Source of the DNA: Ornithinimicrobium cerasi
GTDB lineage: Bacteria; Actinomycetota; Actinomycetes; Actinomycetales; Dermatophilaceae
DNA length: 64,000 nucleotides
Assembly (NCBI RefSeq): GCF_003702705.1
Contig: NZ_QZMN01000002.1
Span: 124,001-188,000 of the forward strand
Direction: 5' to 3'
Part shown: piece after piece, positions 25,439 through 34,797 of the stretch
How the letters are laid out: each line of letters starts with the position of its first letter
Numbering within the stretch: position 1 is the first letter of the stretch
Notes under the pieces: generated by a model
Databases searched by the model: none
What the model saw: only the letters and a program-made list of their open reading frames with translations
What the model was told of the DNA's origin: nothing
Made by a program: the position numbers and the translations under genes

Positions 25439-26953
25439 TCAGCCGCCGTGCACCACCTGACCGTCCACGACGGTCGTCGACACGGTCGTCGCGCGCAGCC
25501 GCGCGGCCTGCTCGCCGGAGGTCAGGTCGTGGCCCGCGAGCGGGTCCTCGTCGACCAGGACGACGTCCCCGCGAGCCCCCGGCGCCAGCCGCTGGCCGTC
25601 GACCGAGCACGCGAGCGCCTCGCGCGGCGTGATCGCCTGCTCGGGGTGCCAGCTGGCCTCCTCGACCGGCCCGCGGTGCACGGCCGCGGCCGCCGCCAGC
25701 CACGGGTCCAGGCGCGACACGGGGGCGTCCGACCCGAGCACGACCTCGATCCCCCGGTCGAGGAAGGCGCGCAGCGCGAAGGTACGACCCGCCCGGTCCG
25801 GCCAGCACTGCTCGGTCGCCGGGCGGTCGTCGAGCAGGTGGGCCGGCTGGACGCTCGCGCGCACCGGCAGGCGGCTCCACAGCTCCAGGTCCTCCAACGC
25901 CACCAGCTGCGCGTGCTCGATCCCGCCCTCGGCGCCGGTCGCCTCGAACACCTCCAGCGCCTGACGCACCGCTGCGTCCCCGATGGCGTGCACCGCGGAC
26001 CGGATGCCGGCGTCGTGGGCCAGCCCGACGAGCGCGGCCAGGTCGTCGGCGCCGAGGTTGGCGGCCCCGTGGGGCAACGGCAGCTGCGCGCCGTCGGCGT
26101 AGGGCTCGCAGCACCAGGCCGTCCGGGTGCTCAGCGACCCGTCGGAGATCACCTTGAAGGGCCCCATCGTCACCAGGCCCCGCGCCCCGACCAGCGGGTC
26201 TCCGGTGCGCAGCCCGGACCGCACGACCTCCTCGAGGCCGTCGGGGTACACCCCCACCCGGGCGCGTACGTGCGGCATACCCCGGTCCTCGCGCTGCCGC
26301 CACTGCTCCCACGGGCGACCGAACTCCAGGTCCGTGACCCCGACCACCCCGCGCTGCTGCGCCTCGCGCAGCGCCCGGGCCACGCCCACCTCGGCCACCT
26401 CACGGGCCCCCGGCAGGGCGGACAGCCTGTCGTAGACGGGGAACCACTCCCACTCCTCGACCACGCCGAGGGTGGCGGGCGCGCCGAGGAGCCGGAGGGC
26501 CGGCGTGTTGAGCCAGCCGTGGTGCGCGTCACCGCTGATCAGCACGAGCGGGACCGCCGTCGTCACCGCGTCGAGGTCGGCCACGGTGGGCTGCTGGGCC
26601 CACGTCGCGGTGCGGTGGCCGAAGGCGACGAGCACCCCGGTCGCCGGGACCGGTCCGTCGGTGAGCGCGCGGCGCACGAGGTCCTGCGCGTGCGCGACGG
26701 AGGTGGCCGCGGAGGTGTCCAGCCGGCTGCGCGTCAGGCCCCACTGCGTGGCGTGCACGTGGTGGTCCCAGAGCCCCGGGAGGGCCCAGCGCCCGGCGCC
26801 GTCGACCTCCGGTATGCCGTTCCGCGCCTCGGTCCGAGGTCCCACGCGGGCGACGCGGCCGTCGACGACGAGGACGTCGGTGGGACCGGGGTCGGGGCCG
26901 GCGGTCGGGTCGAGCGGCACGATGCGCACCTCGCGCAGCAGCAGGTCATGCAT
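25439..26953 (-). CDS. Amidohydrolase (YtcJ-like, metal-dependent)
   Basis: 504 residues, amidohydrolase family 3. Metal-binding features are DHHVHATQ near residue 65, the later [16 protein letters not shown] motif and [11 protein letters not shown], with the catalytic-type Asp in [10 protein letters not shown]. The C-terminus returns to the small beta-sandwich with [14 protein letters not shown]. Family members act on diverse cyclic amides or imines; the substrate here is unknown. TACCCT lies 6 bases ahead of the ATG at 26953, so a leaderless transcript is likely. It diverges from methylmalonyl-CoA epimerase over a 63-base shared promoter region. Confidence 0.85.
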   Translation of the reverse strand: MHDLLLREVRIVPLDPTAGPDPGPTDVLVVDGRVARVGPRTEARNGIPEVDGAGRWALPGLWDHHVHATQWGLTRSRLDTSAATSVAHAQDLVRRALTDGPVPATGVLVAFGHRTATWAQQPTVADLDAVTTAVPLVLISGDAHHGWLNTPALRLLGAPATLGVVEEWEWFPVYDRLSALPGAREVAEVGVARALREAQQRGVVGVTDLEFGRPWEQWRQREDRGMPHVRARVGVYPDGLEEVVRSGLRTGDPLVGARGLVTMGPFKVISDGSLSTRTAWCCEPYADGAQLPLPHGAANLGADDLAALVGLAHDAGIRSAVHAIGDAAVRQALEVFEATGAEGGIEHAQLVALEDLELWSRLPVRASVQPAHLLDDRPATEQCWPDRAGRTFALRAFLDRGIEVVLGSDAPVSRLDPWLAAAAAVHRGPVEEASWHPEQAITPREALACSVDGQRLAPGARGDVVLVDEDPLAGHDLTSGEQAARLRATTVSTTVVDGQVVHGG

Positions 26954-27016
26954 GGGTGCAGGGTAGACTGGCGAGGGGCGGCATCCTCTGTCGGCGGGCG
27001 GCTCTAGGCTGGGGTC

Positions 27017-27526
27017 ATGAGCGCGACGCCGGGCAGGGTGCCAGAGGGCAGGACCGGGGCCGGGAGGCCGGGGATGGGTGACCTGGGGCCGTTCCTGCTG
27101 GCGATCGACCACGTCGGGATCGCGGTGCCCGACCTCGACGCGGCGATCGCCTTCCACCAGGACGTGCTCGGCAACCGGCTGGTCCACGAGGAGGTCAACG
27201 CCGAGCAGGGCGTGCGGGAGGCGATGATCGCCGTGGGCCCGGCCGACACCGGCGGCGGGGAGCACCAGCCCGCGATGATCCAGCTCCTCGCCCCCACCGG
27301 GCCGGAGTCCACGATCGCGCGGTTCATCGACCGCAGCGGTCCGGGCCTGCAGCAGCTGGCCTACCGGGTCACCGACGTCGCGGCGGTGACGACCCTGCTC
27401 CGGGAGCGCGGGTTGCGGCTGCTCTACGACGAGCCCCGACGGGGGACGGCCGGGTCCCGCATCAACTTCATCCACCCCAAGGACGCCGGCGGGGTGCTCG
27501 TCGAGCTGGTGGAGCCGGCCGGGTGA
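27017..27526 (+). CDS. mce: Methylmalonyl-CoA epimerase
   Basis: 169 residues, glyoxalase/VOC fold. It interconverts (R)- and (S)-methylmalonyl-CoA between propionyl-CoA carboxylase and methylmalonyl-CoA mutase. Seen are the N-terminal metal ligand in IDHVGIAVPDL, the Q/L-rich AMIQLLAPTGPEST segment and the final ligand in VLVELVEP. The usual LHH motif in strand 5 reads LQQLAYRV. About 25 extra N-terminal residues precede the domain; start ATG 27017 has TAGGCT 6 bases upstream (leaderless), though an internal ATG at residue 20 is possible. The next gene overlaps by GTGA. Confidence 0.88.
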   Translation: MSATPGRVPEGRTGAGRPGMGDLGPFLLAIDHVGIAVPDLDAAIAFHQDVLGNRLVHEEVNAEQGVREAMIAVGPADTGGGEHQPAMIQLLAPTGPESTIARFIDRSGPGLQQLAYRVTDVAAVTTLLRERGLRLLYDEPRRGTAGSRINFIHPKDAGGVLVELVEPAG

Positions 27527-28911
27527 CCGGGGGCATCCTGCGACGGGGTCGGCGCGGTGGCCCGGGGGGACGCCCCGGGCGGGGCGGCGCGCTGTCGCGG
27601 CTGCGGCCGCACCACCTCCCGCGCGCCGGACGCCGAGCGATGCGCTCCTGGCAGGACTACCGCGAGCGGCAGCTGGCGCTGCTGGAGGAGAACAACCCCG
27701 GCGCCACGCTGCTGGGCCCGCACGAGGTCGTGCAGCGGGTCGAGCGGGTCCGCGGCGAGCAGGTCCGCACGAGCCCGTCCGCGACCGCCCCCGGGGTGGT
27801 GGCCGCCGAGGCGTCCGCAGAGCTGCCCGTCGGCGCCCGGGGTGCCGACGCCGCTCCCGAGCCCGCCCGGGGGTGGCCGTTCGCCTCGCCGTTCTACCTC
27901 GGCTTCACGCTGGCGCTCGGGGCGCTCGTCGCCTGGCTCCTCGTCCAGAACCTGACCCGCCTGACGTCGGTGTTCACCTTCCTCCTGGTGTCGCTGTTCG
28001 TGACGCTGGCCCTGGACCCGGTGGTCCAGTGGCTGACGCGGCGGGGGCTGGGGCGGGGCGCGGCCGTCAGCCTCGTCTTCCTGGGCCTGGTGGGTGCGAT
28101 CACGGTCGTGGGTCTGCTCGTCGTGCCGCCCACGGTCGCCCAGGCCACCGTGCTGACGGAGCGGGCACCGGGATACGTGCGCGATCTGCTGAGCTCGCCG
28201 TGGCTCAACGACCTCGACGCCCGCTACGACCTCTCCGACCGGCTGACCGCGGAGTTCGAGCGGCTGGCGATGGACCGGAGCACGATCTCGACGGTCTTCG
28301 GCGGGGTCCTCGGTGCGGCGGGCTGGGTCGCGGGCAACCTCATCGGCCTGCTGACCTCGATCATCCTCACCCTGTACCTCCTGGCGACGCTGCCGACCGT
28401 CAAGGAGGCCGCCTACCTGCTGGTGGCCCAGAGCCGCCGCCCCCGCGTGCGGGCCCTGGCCGAGGAGATCATGCGCCGCGTGGGCGGCTACGCGCTGGGA
28501 CAGACCGCGGTCGCCACGGTCAACGCGCTGTGCTCCTGGGTGATGATGCAGGTCCTCGGCATCCCCTACTCCGCCATGCTCGCGGTGCTCGTCGGTCTGC
28601 TGGGCCTCATCCCGATGATCGGCGCCACCCTCGGTGCGGTCATCGTCGCCCTCGCCGCGCTCACGGTCAGCCCGACGGCGACGCTCGCGGTGATCATCTA
28701 CTACATCGTCTACCAGCAGTTCGAGAACTACGTGATCGTCCCGCACGTGATGCGCCGGACCGTGGCGGTGCCCGGGGCCGTGACCGTGGTCGCGGTGCTC
28801 GTCGGCGGCACGCTGCTGGGGGTGCTCGGGGCGCTCATCGCCATCCCCGTGGCCGCAGGCCTCCTGCTCATCTACCACCAGGTCCTCGTCCCCCGCCAGG
28901 ACAGCCTCTGA
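27523..28911 (+). CDS. AI-2E family membrane transporter
   Basis: 462 residues. A basic N-terminus of about 120 residues precedes roughly eight membrane segments typical of the AI-2E/UPF0118 family (PF01594), with the family-like block LLGLIPMIGATLGAVIVAL and the C-terminal IPVAAGLLLIYHQ. Members export small molecules or act as Na+/H+ antiporters; the substrate is unknown. The GTG start at 27523 overlaps the epimerase stop by 4 bases. It converges with the small zinc-binding protein. Confidence 0.85.
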   Translation: MTGGILRRGRRGGPGGRPGRGGALSRLRPHHLPRAGRRAMRSWQDYRERQLALLEENNPGATLLGPHEVVQRVERVRGEQVRTSPSATAPGVVAAEASAELPVGARGADAAPEPARGWPFASPFYLGFTLALGALVAWLLVQNLTRLTSVFTFLLVSLFVTLALDPVVQWLTRRGLGRGAAVSLVFLGLVGAITVVGLLVVPPTVAQATVLTERAPGYVRDLLSSPWLNDLDARYDLSDRLTAEFERLAMDRSTISTVFGGVLGAAGWVAGNLIGLLTSIILTLYLLATLPTVKEAAYLLVAQSRRPRVRALAEEIMRRVGGYALGQTAVATVNALCSWVMMQVLGIPYSAMLAVLVGLLGLIPMIGATLGAVIVALAALTVSPTATLAVIIYYIVYQQFENYVIVPHVMRRTVAVPGAVTVVAVLVGGTLLGVLGALIAIPVAAGLLLIYHQVLVPRQDSL

Positions 28912-28960
28912 GACACCCCTCGGTCGGGGGACAGGCAGAGGGGTTCTGGTGCGCGGACGA

Positions 28961-29275
28961 TCAGGCGAAGGAGCCGCCGGGGCGGCGGCGGTCGCGCGCG
29001 GCCCAGCACACCGAGTGCCAGTGCCGCCGGTTCTCCACCGTCTGCATCGCCTCCGCCGGCCAGACGACCGCGTGGGCGACGTCGGCGCCGACCTCCCCCT
29101 GGCAGCCGGGGCACCGGTAGCTGCGGCCCGAGTCGTTGGGGCGGACCTGCCGCACGGCCCACACCGCCCCGGCGTAGGACACCTCGGTGACCGTCGGCCG
29201 CCGCAACGACGTCGGCAGCCCGCCGGCCCCGGGGGCTGCGCGCCCGGAGCGACGGGGGCGGTTGGACCGGGGCAT
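28961..29275 (-). CDS. Small zinc-ribbon-like protein
   Basis: 104 residues, rich in Arg at both ends. A single putative metal site is formed by YRCPGCQG and a later HWHSVCW, i.e. a Cys2-His/Cys arrangement. Orthologues in actinobacteria are often labelled ATP/GTP-binding protein, but I see no P-loop. It lies 14 bases before the acyl-CoA dehydrogenase-type gene stop, on the same strand. Function unknown. Confidence 0.6.
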   Translation of the reverse strand: MPRSNRPRRSGRAAPGAGGLPTSLRRPTVTEVSYAGAVWAVRQVRPNDSGRSYRCPGCQGEVGADVAHAVVWPAEAMQTVENRRHWHSVCWAARDRRRPGGSFA

Positions 29276-29289
29276 CGCGTCCCCGGGGC

Positions 29290-30972
29290 TCAGGCGCCGG
29301 TGAACGGGCGGTCCAGCAGCACGTGCTCCACGAGCAGCGGGGAGGGCTCGACCGCGTCGCGGGGCAGGCCGGAGCTGCCCGAGGCGAGCTCCTCGCACAC
29401 CGCCAGCACCTCGTCCGCGCCGATCGCGTCGATCATCGCGAACGGCCCGGTCGGGTAGCCCAGTCCGTGCTGGAGCGCGGTGTCGATGTCCGACACGCTC
29501 GCATAGCCCTCGTCGAGCATGCGCACCGCGTCGTTGAGGTGCGGCACCAGGAGCGCGTCCACGACCAGGCCGGCCCGGTCCCGGCAGACGACCGGCTCCG
29601 CGCCGAGCCGCGTCACCACCTCGCGCAGCATCGCCAGAGCGGCCTCGTCGGTGACCGAGGTGCGACCGATCTCCACGACCTGACCGTTGCCCGTCGGGGC
29701 GTGCACGCGCAGCACCACGCAGCGCTCGGGCCGTCCGGAGATCGCGCCGAGCGCCACCGCCGCCGCGGCGTTGACCGTCGCCAGCACGGTCTGCGGGCCG
29801 GTGATCTCCCCGAGCTCGGCGAAGAGGTCGTCCACGTCCCGCCCGGGCAGCTCCGCGCCGTCCTCGAGGTCCGCCAGGTCGTCGACGTCGGTGTCCAGCT
29901 CCTGCGCCTCGATGACGAGCCCGGCCGGGGCCAGCCGGGCGAGCTCCGCCGAGTCCTCGGCGTCGGGGACGTGCACGACGCCATACCCGCCCTCCTCCAG
30001 GCGCGAGGCGAGCTCCTCCGCGACCTCGCCCGCCCCGACGACCCCGACCGTGCTGAGGGTCGGCGCCTCGAGCGGCGCGGGGGTCTGGGCGTCCTCGACG
30101 ACCTGGCCGCCGCCCGGCCTGGCGTAGGTGTAGAAGCCGCGCCCGCTCTTGCGACCGAGCAGCCCGGAGGTCACCATCCGGCCCAGCATCGGGCTGGGGG
30201 CGTGCATCGAGGACCGGGTGTGGGAGTAGATGACGTCGCCGATGTGGTGGCACACGTCGAGGCCGACGAGATCCATCAGGGTGCAGGGGCCCATCGGCAG
30301 CCCGGCGCCGACGCGCATGGCGGTGTCGAGGTCCTCGCGCGAGACGTGACCGTGCTCGAGCATCCGCAGCGCCGACGTGAAGTAGCCGAAGAGCAGGTAG
30401 TTGGCCACGAAGCCCGCACGGTCACCCACCACGACCGACTTCTTCCCGAGCCGCTCCGAGACGGCGACCACCGCCTCGACGACGGCCGGGTCGCTGCGCA
30501 GCGTCGTGATCACCTCGACCAGCTTGAGCACCGGTGCGGGGTTGAAGAAGTGCAGGCCGACCACCCGCCCGGGGTGCCGGGTCGGCGCCGCGATCTGGGT
30601 GATCGACAGGCTCGACGTGTTGCTCGCGAGCACGGCGTCCTCGGCGACGATGTCGTCGAGCTTGCCGAAGACCTCGTGCTTGAGCCCCATGATCTCCGGC
30701 ACCGCCTCGACCACCAGGTCCGCCCCGGCGAGGTCGCCGAGGTCGGTGCTGATCGTGACCCGGCCCAGGATCTCGGCCTGCCCGGCCTCGTCCAGCCGGC
30801 CCCGGGCGACGGCCCGGTCGGTGGACGCCTGCAGGATCGCGCGGCCCCGCTCGGCATACTCCTGCGTCGTCTCGACCCCGACCACGTCCAGCCCTCCCCG
30901 GGCGAAGACCTCGACGATGCCCGCACCCATGGTGCCCAGCCCGATGACTCCGACGGTGGTGATCTCACGCAT
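29290..30972 (-). CDS. 3-hydroxyacyl-CoA (3-hydroxybutyryl-CoA) dehydrogenase, duplicated-domain form
   Basis: 560 residues, about twice the minimal enzyme. The first half (1 to about 285) is a complete HAD: NAD-binding [43 protein letters not shown] with the catalytic His, and [12 protein letters not shown]. The second half (about 305-560) repeats the fold: [12 protein letters not shown], a variant [12 protein letters not shown], and a C-terminal helical domain with [17 protein letters not shown]. The second nucleotide-binding loop is divergent, so that half may be structural. The start has a GAGAGGAT ribosome site. The enzyme oxidises 3-hydroxyacyl-CoA in beta-oxidation or related butyryl-CoA routes. 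Confidence 0.9.
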   Translation of the reverse strand: MREITTVGVIGLGTMGAGIVEVFARGGLDVVGVETTQEYAERGRAILQASTDRAVARGRLDEAGQAEILGRVTISTDLGDLAGADLVVEAVPEIMGLKHEVFGKLDDIVAEDAVLASNTSSLSITQIAAPTRHPGRVVGLHFFNPAPVLKLVEVITTLRSDPAVVEAVVAVSERLGKKSVVVGDRAGFVANYLLFGYFTSALRMLEHGHVSREDLDTAMRVGAGLPMGPCTLMDLVGLDVCHHIGDVIYSHTRSSMHAPSPMLGRMVTSGLLGRKSGRGFYTYARPGGGQVVEDAQTPAPLEAPTLSTVGVVGAGEVAEELASRLEEGGYGVVHVPDAEDSAELARLAPAGLVIEAQELDTDVDDLADLEDGAELPGRDVDDLFAELGEITGPQTVLATVNAAAAVALGAISGRPERCVVLRVHAPTGNGQVVEIGRTSVTDEAALAMLREVVTRLGAEPVVCRDRAGLVVDALLVPHLNDAVRMLDEGYASVSDIDTALQHGLGYPTGPFAMIDAIGADEVLAVCEELASGSSGLPRDAVEPSPLLVEHVLLDRPFTGA

Positions 30973-31069
30973 GGGCCGATCCTCTCATTGCCCGCCCGGG
31001 GGGTATGGCGACGGGCCGGGTCCTCCGCTCCCGTCCGGGGGCGCCCGGGGCCGGGTTAGTCTGGCGCGC

Positions 31070-31765
31070 GTGCGTGTCGTCATCGCCCGTTGCTCCGTCG
31101 ACTACCAGGGCGCCCTCGAGGCGCACCTGCCCCTCGCCACCCGCCTGCTCATGGTCAAGGCCGACGGGTCGGTGCTCGTCCACTCCGACGGCGGGTCCTA
31201 CAAGCCGCTGAACTGGATGGCCCCGCCGTGCTCGATGGCCGAGGTCGAGCCCGACGACCTCGAGCGCGAGGAGGGGGTGGGGTCGGTCTGGCTCGTCCGG
31301 CACGGCAAGCGCGACGACACCCTGCGGATCCGGCTGCACGAGGTGCTGTCGGACAGCTCGCACGAGCTGGGGATCGACCCCGGCCTGGTCAAGGACGGTG
31401 TCGAGGCGCAGCTCCAGGCGCTGCTGGCCGAGCATATCGGCACGCTGGGCGAGGGGTTCGCGCTGCTGCGGCGCGAGTACATGACGGCGATCGGCCCCGT
31501 CGACATCCTCTGCAGGGACGCCACGGGCACCACCGTCGCGGTCGAGATCAAGCGCCGCGGGGACATCGACGGCGTCGAGCAGCTCACCCGCTACCTCGAG
31601 CTGCTCAACCGCGACCCGCACCTGGCACCGGTCCAGGGGGTCTTCGCCGCGCAGGTCATCAGGCCGCAGGCCCGGGTGCTGGCCACCGACCGCGGGATCC
31701 GCTGCGTGACGCTGGACTACGAGGCGCTGCGCGGCCTGGACGACGCGGGCGCGCGGCTGTTCTGA
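31070..31765 (+). CDS. nucS: Endonuclease NucS (non-canonical mismatch repair)
   Basis: 231 residues, normal for NucS/EndoMS, which cleaves both strands at mismatches with the sliding clamp in actinobacteria lacking MutS-MutL. The N-terminal DNA-binding domain begins [13 protein letters not shown]. The C-terminal RecB-type nuclease shows [29 protein letters not shown] and a catalytic Asp/Glu/Lys set. GTG 31070 is chosen because TAGTCT ends 7 bases upstream (leaderless) and it starts the conserved MRVVIA-type segment. The last residues LDDAGARLF lack the usual long clamp-binding tail but end in a hydrophobic pair. Confidence 0.94.
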   Translation: MRVVIARCSVDYQGALEAHLPLATRLLMVKADGSVLVHSDGGSYKPLNWMAPPCSMAEVEPDDLEREEGVGSVWLVRHGKRDDTLRIRLHEVLSDSSHELGIDPGLVKDGVEAQLQALLAEHIGTLGEGFALLRREYMTAIGPVDILCRDATGTTVAVEIKRRGDIDGVEQLTRYLELLNRDPHLAPVQGVFAAQVIRPQARVLATDRGIRCVTLDYEALRGLDDAGARLF

Positions 31766-31833
31766 GGGCCGGACGCACCACGCTCCTGGTCCGGACGCAG
31801 CGCGCGCCCGGTCGACACGGCACAATCGGGCCC

Positions 31834-33360
31834 ATGGTCAGACGCGCCGCGATCGCCGCGCCCAACGAGCACGCCACCCGCGCCGCCGAGCACGCCCTGG
31901 CGTCGGGGGGCAACGCGGTCGACGCCGCCGTCGCGGCGATGGTCAGCGCCACCGTCACCGAGCCCGGGATCGTCTCCCCGCTCGGCGGCTGCTACCTCAA
32001 CATCTGGCCGACCACCGGCGACCCGGTCGTCGTCGACGGCAACGTCGAGATGCCGGGCCGCGGCCAGCCGCGCGAGGCCTTCGGCCGCGGCCTCATCGAG
32101 GCGGCCAGCGACTACGGCGGCGGCATGGTCACCTACGTCGGCGCCGGCTCGGTGGCGACCCCCGGCATGTTCGCCGGCATGGGGCTCGCCCACGCACGCT
32201 ACGGCGCCGCCCCCTGGGCCGAGCTGCTGCGACCGGCCGCCGACACCGCGCGCCAAGGGTTCGCGCTGTCCCGCACCGCCCAGTCCTACCTCGTCCTCGT
32301 CACCGGCACGATCCTCGCCTGGGACCCGGCGACGCGGGCGATGCTGACCGACGACGGCGCCGCACCCCCGGTCGGCATGCCCGTCCGGGACCCCGCCCTC
32401 GCCGACGCTCTCGAGCAGATCGGCGAGGAGGGTGCCGCCTGCGTCCACACCGGCGACCTCGCCCGCGCGATCGCTGCCGACGTCGCCGACCGCGGCGGCC
32501 TCCTCACGCTCGAGGACCTCGCCGCCTACCGGGCCGTCGTGCGCCCCGCCCTGCGCAGCTCCCTCGGCGAGTGGGACCTCGCCTGCAACCCGCCGCCCTC
32601 GATCGGCGGACCGGTCCTCACCGCGCTGCTGCGCCTGCTGTCGGCGGTCGAGCAGGAGATCACCCCCGCCCGCGCCGCCACGGTCATGAAGGAGGTCCTC
32701 GACATCCGCCTCGACCGCATCGACACGGCCGAGGACCTCGCCGCGGCCGGCGCCGAGCTGCTCGCCACCCTCCACGAGATCGGCTCGGCCGGCCTGCCGA
32801 CCTCCCCCTCGACCGCGCACGTCTCCGTCGTCGACGGCGAGGGCATGGCGTGCGCGCTCACCGCGAGCGCCGGCTACGGGTCCGGCATGACCGTCCGCGG
32901 CACCGGCCTCATCTGCAACAACGCCCTGGGTGAGCTCGAGCTCAACCGCCTGGGACTGCACGCCCTCGAGCCCGGCACGCGACTCGCCTCCAACATGGCC
33001 CCCACGACCGCCCGGCGCAGCGACGGCACCGTGCTGGCGATCGGCACCCCGGGCGCCGACCGCATCACCACCGCCCTCGCCCAGGTGATGACGCACCTGG
33101 CCCGCCACGGCGAGGACCTGCAGACGGCCATCGAGCGCCCGCGGATGCATCCCCGGCGGCTCGAGGACGGCACGGACCGCATCGAGCACGAGCAGGACGA
33201 GACCATCGCGGCGAGCCTGGACGCGGCCGGCATCCCCCGCCACGAGCACCCTCCCCTGGCGATGTACTTCGGCGGCGTCGGCGCGGCGCTACGGCACGTC
33301 GACGGTCGGCTCGAGGCGGGCGCCGACCCCCGCCGGGCCGCCGCGACGCGCGTCACCTGA
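31834..33360 (+). CDS. Gamma-glutamyltransferase family Ntn-hydrolase
   Basis: 508 residues. The autoprocessing nucleophile is Thr about 327 in PSTAHVSVVD, which would become the N-terminus of the small subunit. The large-subunit block ASGGNAVDAAVAAM is typical. No signal peptide is visible, so the protein is likely cytosolic, in contrast to most periplasmic or secreted GGTs. The start is ATG 31834, preceded by CACAAT at 7 bases. Substrate is uncertain: family members include glutathione hydrolases, cephalosporin acylases and peptidoglycan-precursor enzymes. Confidence 0.85.
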   Translation: MVRRAAIAAPNEHATRAAEHALASGGNAVDAAVAAMVSATVTEPGIVSPLGGCYLNIWPTTGDPVVVDGNVEMPGRGQPREAFGRGLIEAASDYGGGMVTYVGAGSVATPGMFAGMGLAHARYGAAPWAELLRPAADTARQGFALSRTAQSYLVLVTGTILAWDPATRAMLTDDGAAPPVGMPVRDPALADALEQIGEEGAACVHTGDLARAIAADVADRGGLLTLEDLAAYRAVVRPALRSSLGEWDLACNPPPSIGGPVLTALLRLLSAVEQEITPARAATVMKEVLDIRLDRIDTAEDLAAAGAELLATLHEIGSAGLPTSPSTAHVSVVDGEGMACALTASAGYGSGMTVRGTGLICNNALGELELNRLGLHALEPGTRLASNMAPTTARRSDGTVLAIGTPGADRITTALAQVMTHLARHGEDLQTAIERPRMHPRRLEDGTDRIEHEQDETIAASLDAAGIPRHEHPPLAMYFGGVGAALRHVDGRLEAGADPRRAAATRVT

Positions 33361-33404
33361 CCCGCGCGCGGACGGCATACCCCGCCTCTGCGACGATCGG
33401 CACC

Positions 33405-34043
33405 ATGGTCAACCTCACGCGCATCTACACCCGCACCGGCGACGACGGCACGACGGCGCTCGGCGACAACGGTCGCACCACCAAGACCGACCCGCGGCTC
33501 GAGGCCTACGCGGACACCGACGAGACCAACTCCCAGATCGGCGTGGCGGTCGCCTCGGGGAGCCTGCCGGCCGAGGTCGCGCAGACCCTCACCCGCATCC
33601 AGAACGACCTCTTCGACGTCGGCGCCGACCTGTGCATGCCGCTGCGGGAGAGCTACGAGTGGGAGCCGCTGCGGGTGCAGGAGGCGTGGATCGACGAGCT
33701 CGAGGCGGACTGCGACCGCTACAACGAGGAGCTCGAGCCGCTGCGCTCCTTCATCCTCCCCGGAGGCACCCCCGGTGCGGCGCAGCTGCACGTGGCACGG
33801 ACCGTGGCACGGCGGGCCGAGCGCGCGGCCTGGCGGGCGCTGGAGCAGTATGGCGACGCGCCCGCGGGCGCGGACGCGGGCAAGGGCGAGGGCGGGGTCA
33901 ACCCGTTGACCGCGAGGTACCTCAACCGGCTCTCGGACCTGCTGTTCATCCTCGGCCGGGTGGCCAACCTGTCGGTCGGGGGCGACGTGCTCTGGCAGCC
34001 CGGGGGCGGTCGCGCGGAGGCGCCGGACAAGCGTCGCCGCTAG
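33405..34043 (+). CDS. Cob(I)alamin adenosyltransferase (PduO type)
   Basis: 212 residues. PduO/MMAB-type ATP:cob(I)alamin adenosyltransferases make adenosylcobalamin, the cofactor of methylmalonyl-CoA mutase. Signatures are the N-terminal ATP-binding loop TRTGDDGTTALGD, DETNSQIG, QNDLFDVGADLC, the FILPGGT motif and RYLNRLSDLLF near the C-terminus. An insertion of about 20 residues (GDAPAGADAGKGEGG) before the last helix is longer than usual. It converges with the DUF2550 gene, sharing 4 bases. With meaB and mce it forms a dispersed methylmalonyl-CoA set. Confidence 0.93.
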   Translation: MVNLTRIYTRTGDDGTTALGDNGRTTKTDPRLEAYADTDETNSQIGVAVASGSLPAEVAQTLTRIQNDLFDVGADLCMPLRESYEWEPLRVQEAWIDELEADCDRYNEELEPLRSFILPGGTPGAAQLHVARTVARRAERAAWRALEQYGDAPAGADAGKGEGGVNPLTARYLNRLSDLLFILGRVANLSVGGDVLWQPGGGRAEAPDKRRR

Positions 34044-34468
34044 GCGACCTGGCTGTTCCAGCCCGGCGGGACGGCCTCGACCCAGGAGCGCAGGGCGGTG
34101 TAGTGCTGCTCGTCGAGCGCGAGCTCGAAGGTGGAGCTGCCGTAGCACACCGGCACGGTGATGAGACCGGCCCGCCCGATGAGCCGGGAGTCGTCCTCGG
34201 CGACCGGAGCGGCCATCCCCAGGTCGAGGTTGCCGCGGATCCAGGGGCCGGCAGCGAGACCGCCCGGCCCCCGCAGGGCCAGGCGGTCGTCGCTGAAGCG
34301 GAGGGTGCCGCGCCGCCACTGCTCCCCGTGGCCGCGGTAGGCGGTCGGCATGGGCGCGAACGAGGACCCCTGGTCCCCGAACGCCCGGAACGCGAGCAGC
34401 CCCACCCCGAGGATCAGCAGCGCGCCGAGCGCCGCCATGATCACCAGGAGGAGGGCCGGGTCCGGCAC
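34040..34468 (-). CDS. DUF2550 membrane-anchored protein
   Basis: 142 residues with one N-terminal membrane helix (about 5-27) and a short cytosolic or external domain carrying QWRRGTLRFSDDRLALRG. Actinobacterial DUF2550 proteins are regularly encoded directly after atpC, as here (GTG start 7 bases past the atpC stop). The function is unknown. Confidence 0.8.
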   Translation of the reverse strand: MPDPALLLVIMAALGALLILGVGLLAFRAFGDQGSSFAPMPTAYRGHGEQWRRGTLRFSDDRLALRGPGGLAAGPWIRGNLDLGMAAPVAEDDSRLIGRAGLITVPVCYGSSTFELALDEQHYTALRSWVEAVPPGWNSQVA

Positions 34469-34475
34469 GTCCGGC

Positions 34476-34760
34476 CTAGGCGGTCTCGGCCGGGGTGGAG
34501 AGGCCGGCCGCGTCCACGTTGTCCGCGACGATGACGACGCGGTCGTGGTCGACGGAGAGGAAGCCGCTGTCGATGCTCACCGACTCGGTGCGACCGGAGG
34601 TCTCGATGCGCACCTCGCCCGCGGCGAGGACCGCCAGCAGCGGGGTGTGCCCGGGCATGATGCCGAGGTCGCCGTCGATGCTCCGGGCGCTCACCATGGA
34701 GGCCTCGCCCTGCCAGACCTGCCGGTCCGCGGCGACGAGCTCGACCTTCAGTTCACTCAC
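34476..34760 (-). CDS. atpC: ATP synthase F1 subunit epsilon
   Basis: 94 residues, the short actinobacterial form that retains the beta-sandwich but only a minimal C-terminal helix. Family block GDLGIMPGHTPLLAVL is present. Epsilon links the gamma stalk to the c-ring and restrains ATP hydrolysis. The GTG start has a GAGAGGA ribosome site. It is displaced: its usual neighbour atpD ends 3 kb away, and the gene now follows an NCS2 permease by 37 bases, so its expression must depend on that upstream transcript or on a promoter I cannot see. Confidence 0.93.
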   Translation of the reverse strand: MSELKVELVAADRQVWQGEASMVSARSIDGDLGIMPGHTPLLAVLAAGEVRIETSGRTESVSIDSGFLSVDHDRVVIVADNVDAAGLSTPAETA

Positions 34761-34797
34761 GACATCTGTCCTCTCGGGGTTGCTGCGGGGGCTCGGG

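Noticed and set aside
28912..28960. Bidirectional terminator between the AI-2E permease and the zinc-ribbon gene
   Set aside because: Only a 4-bp CCCC/GGGG stem is evident, too weak to report.
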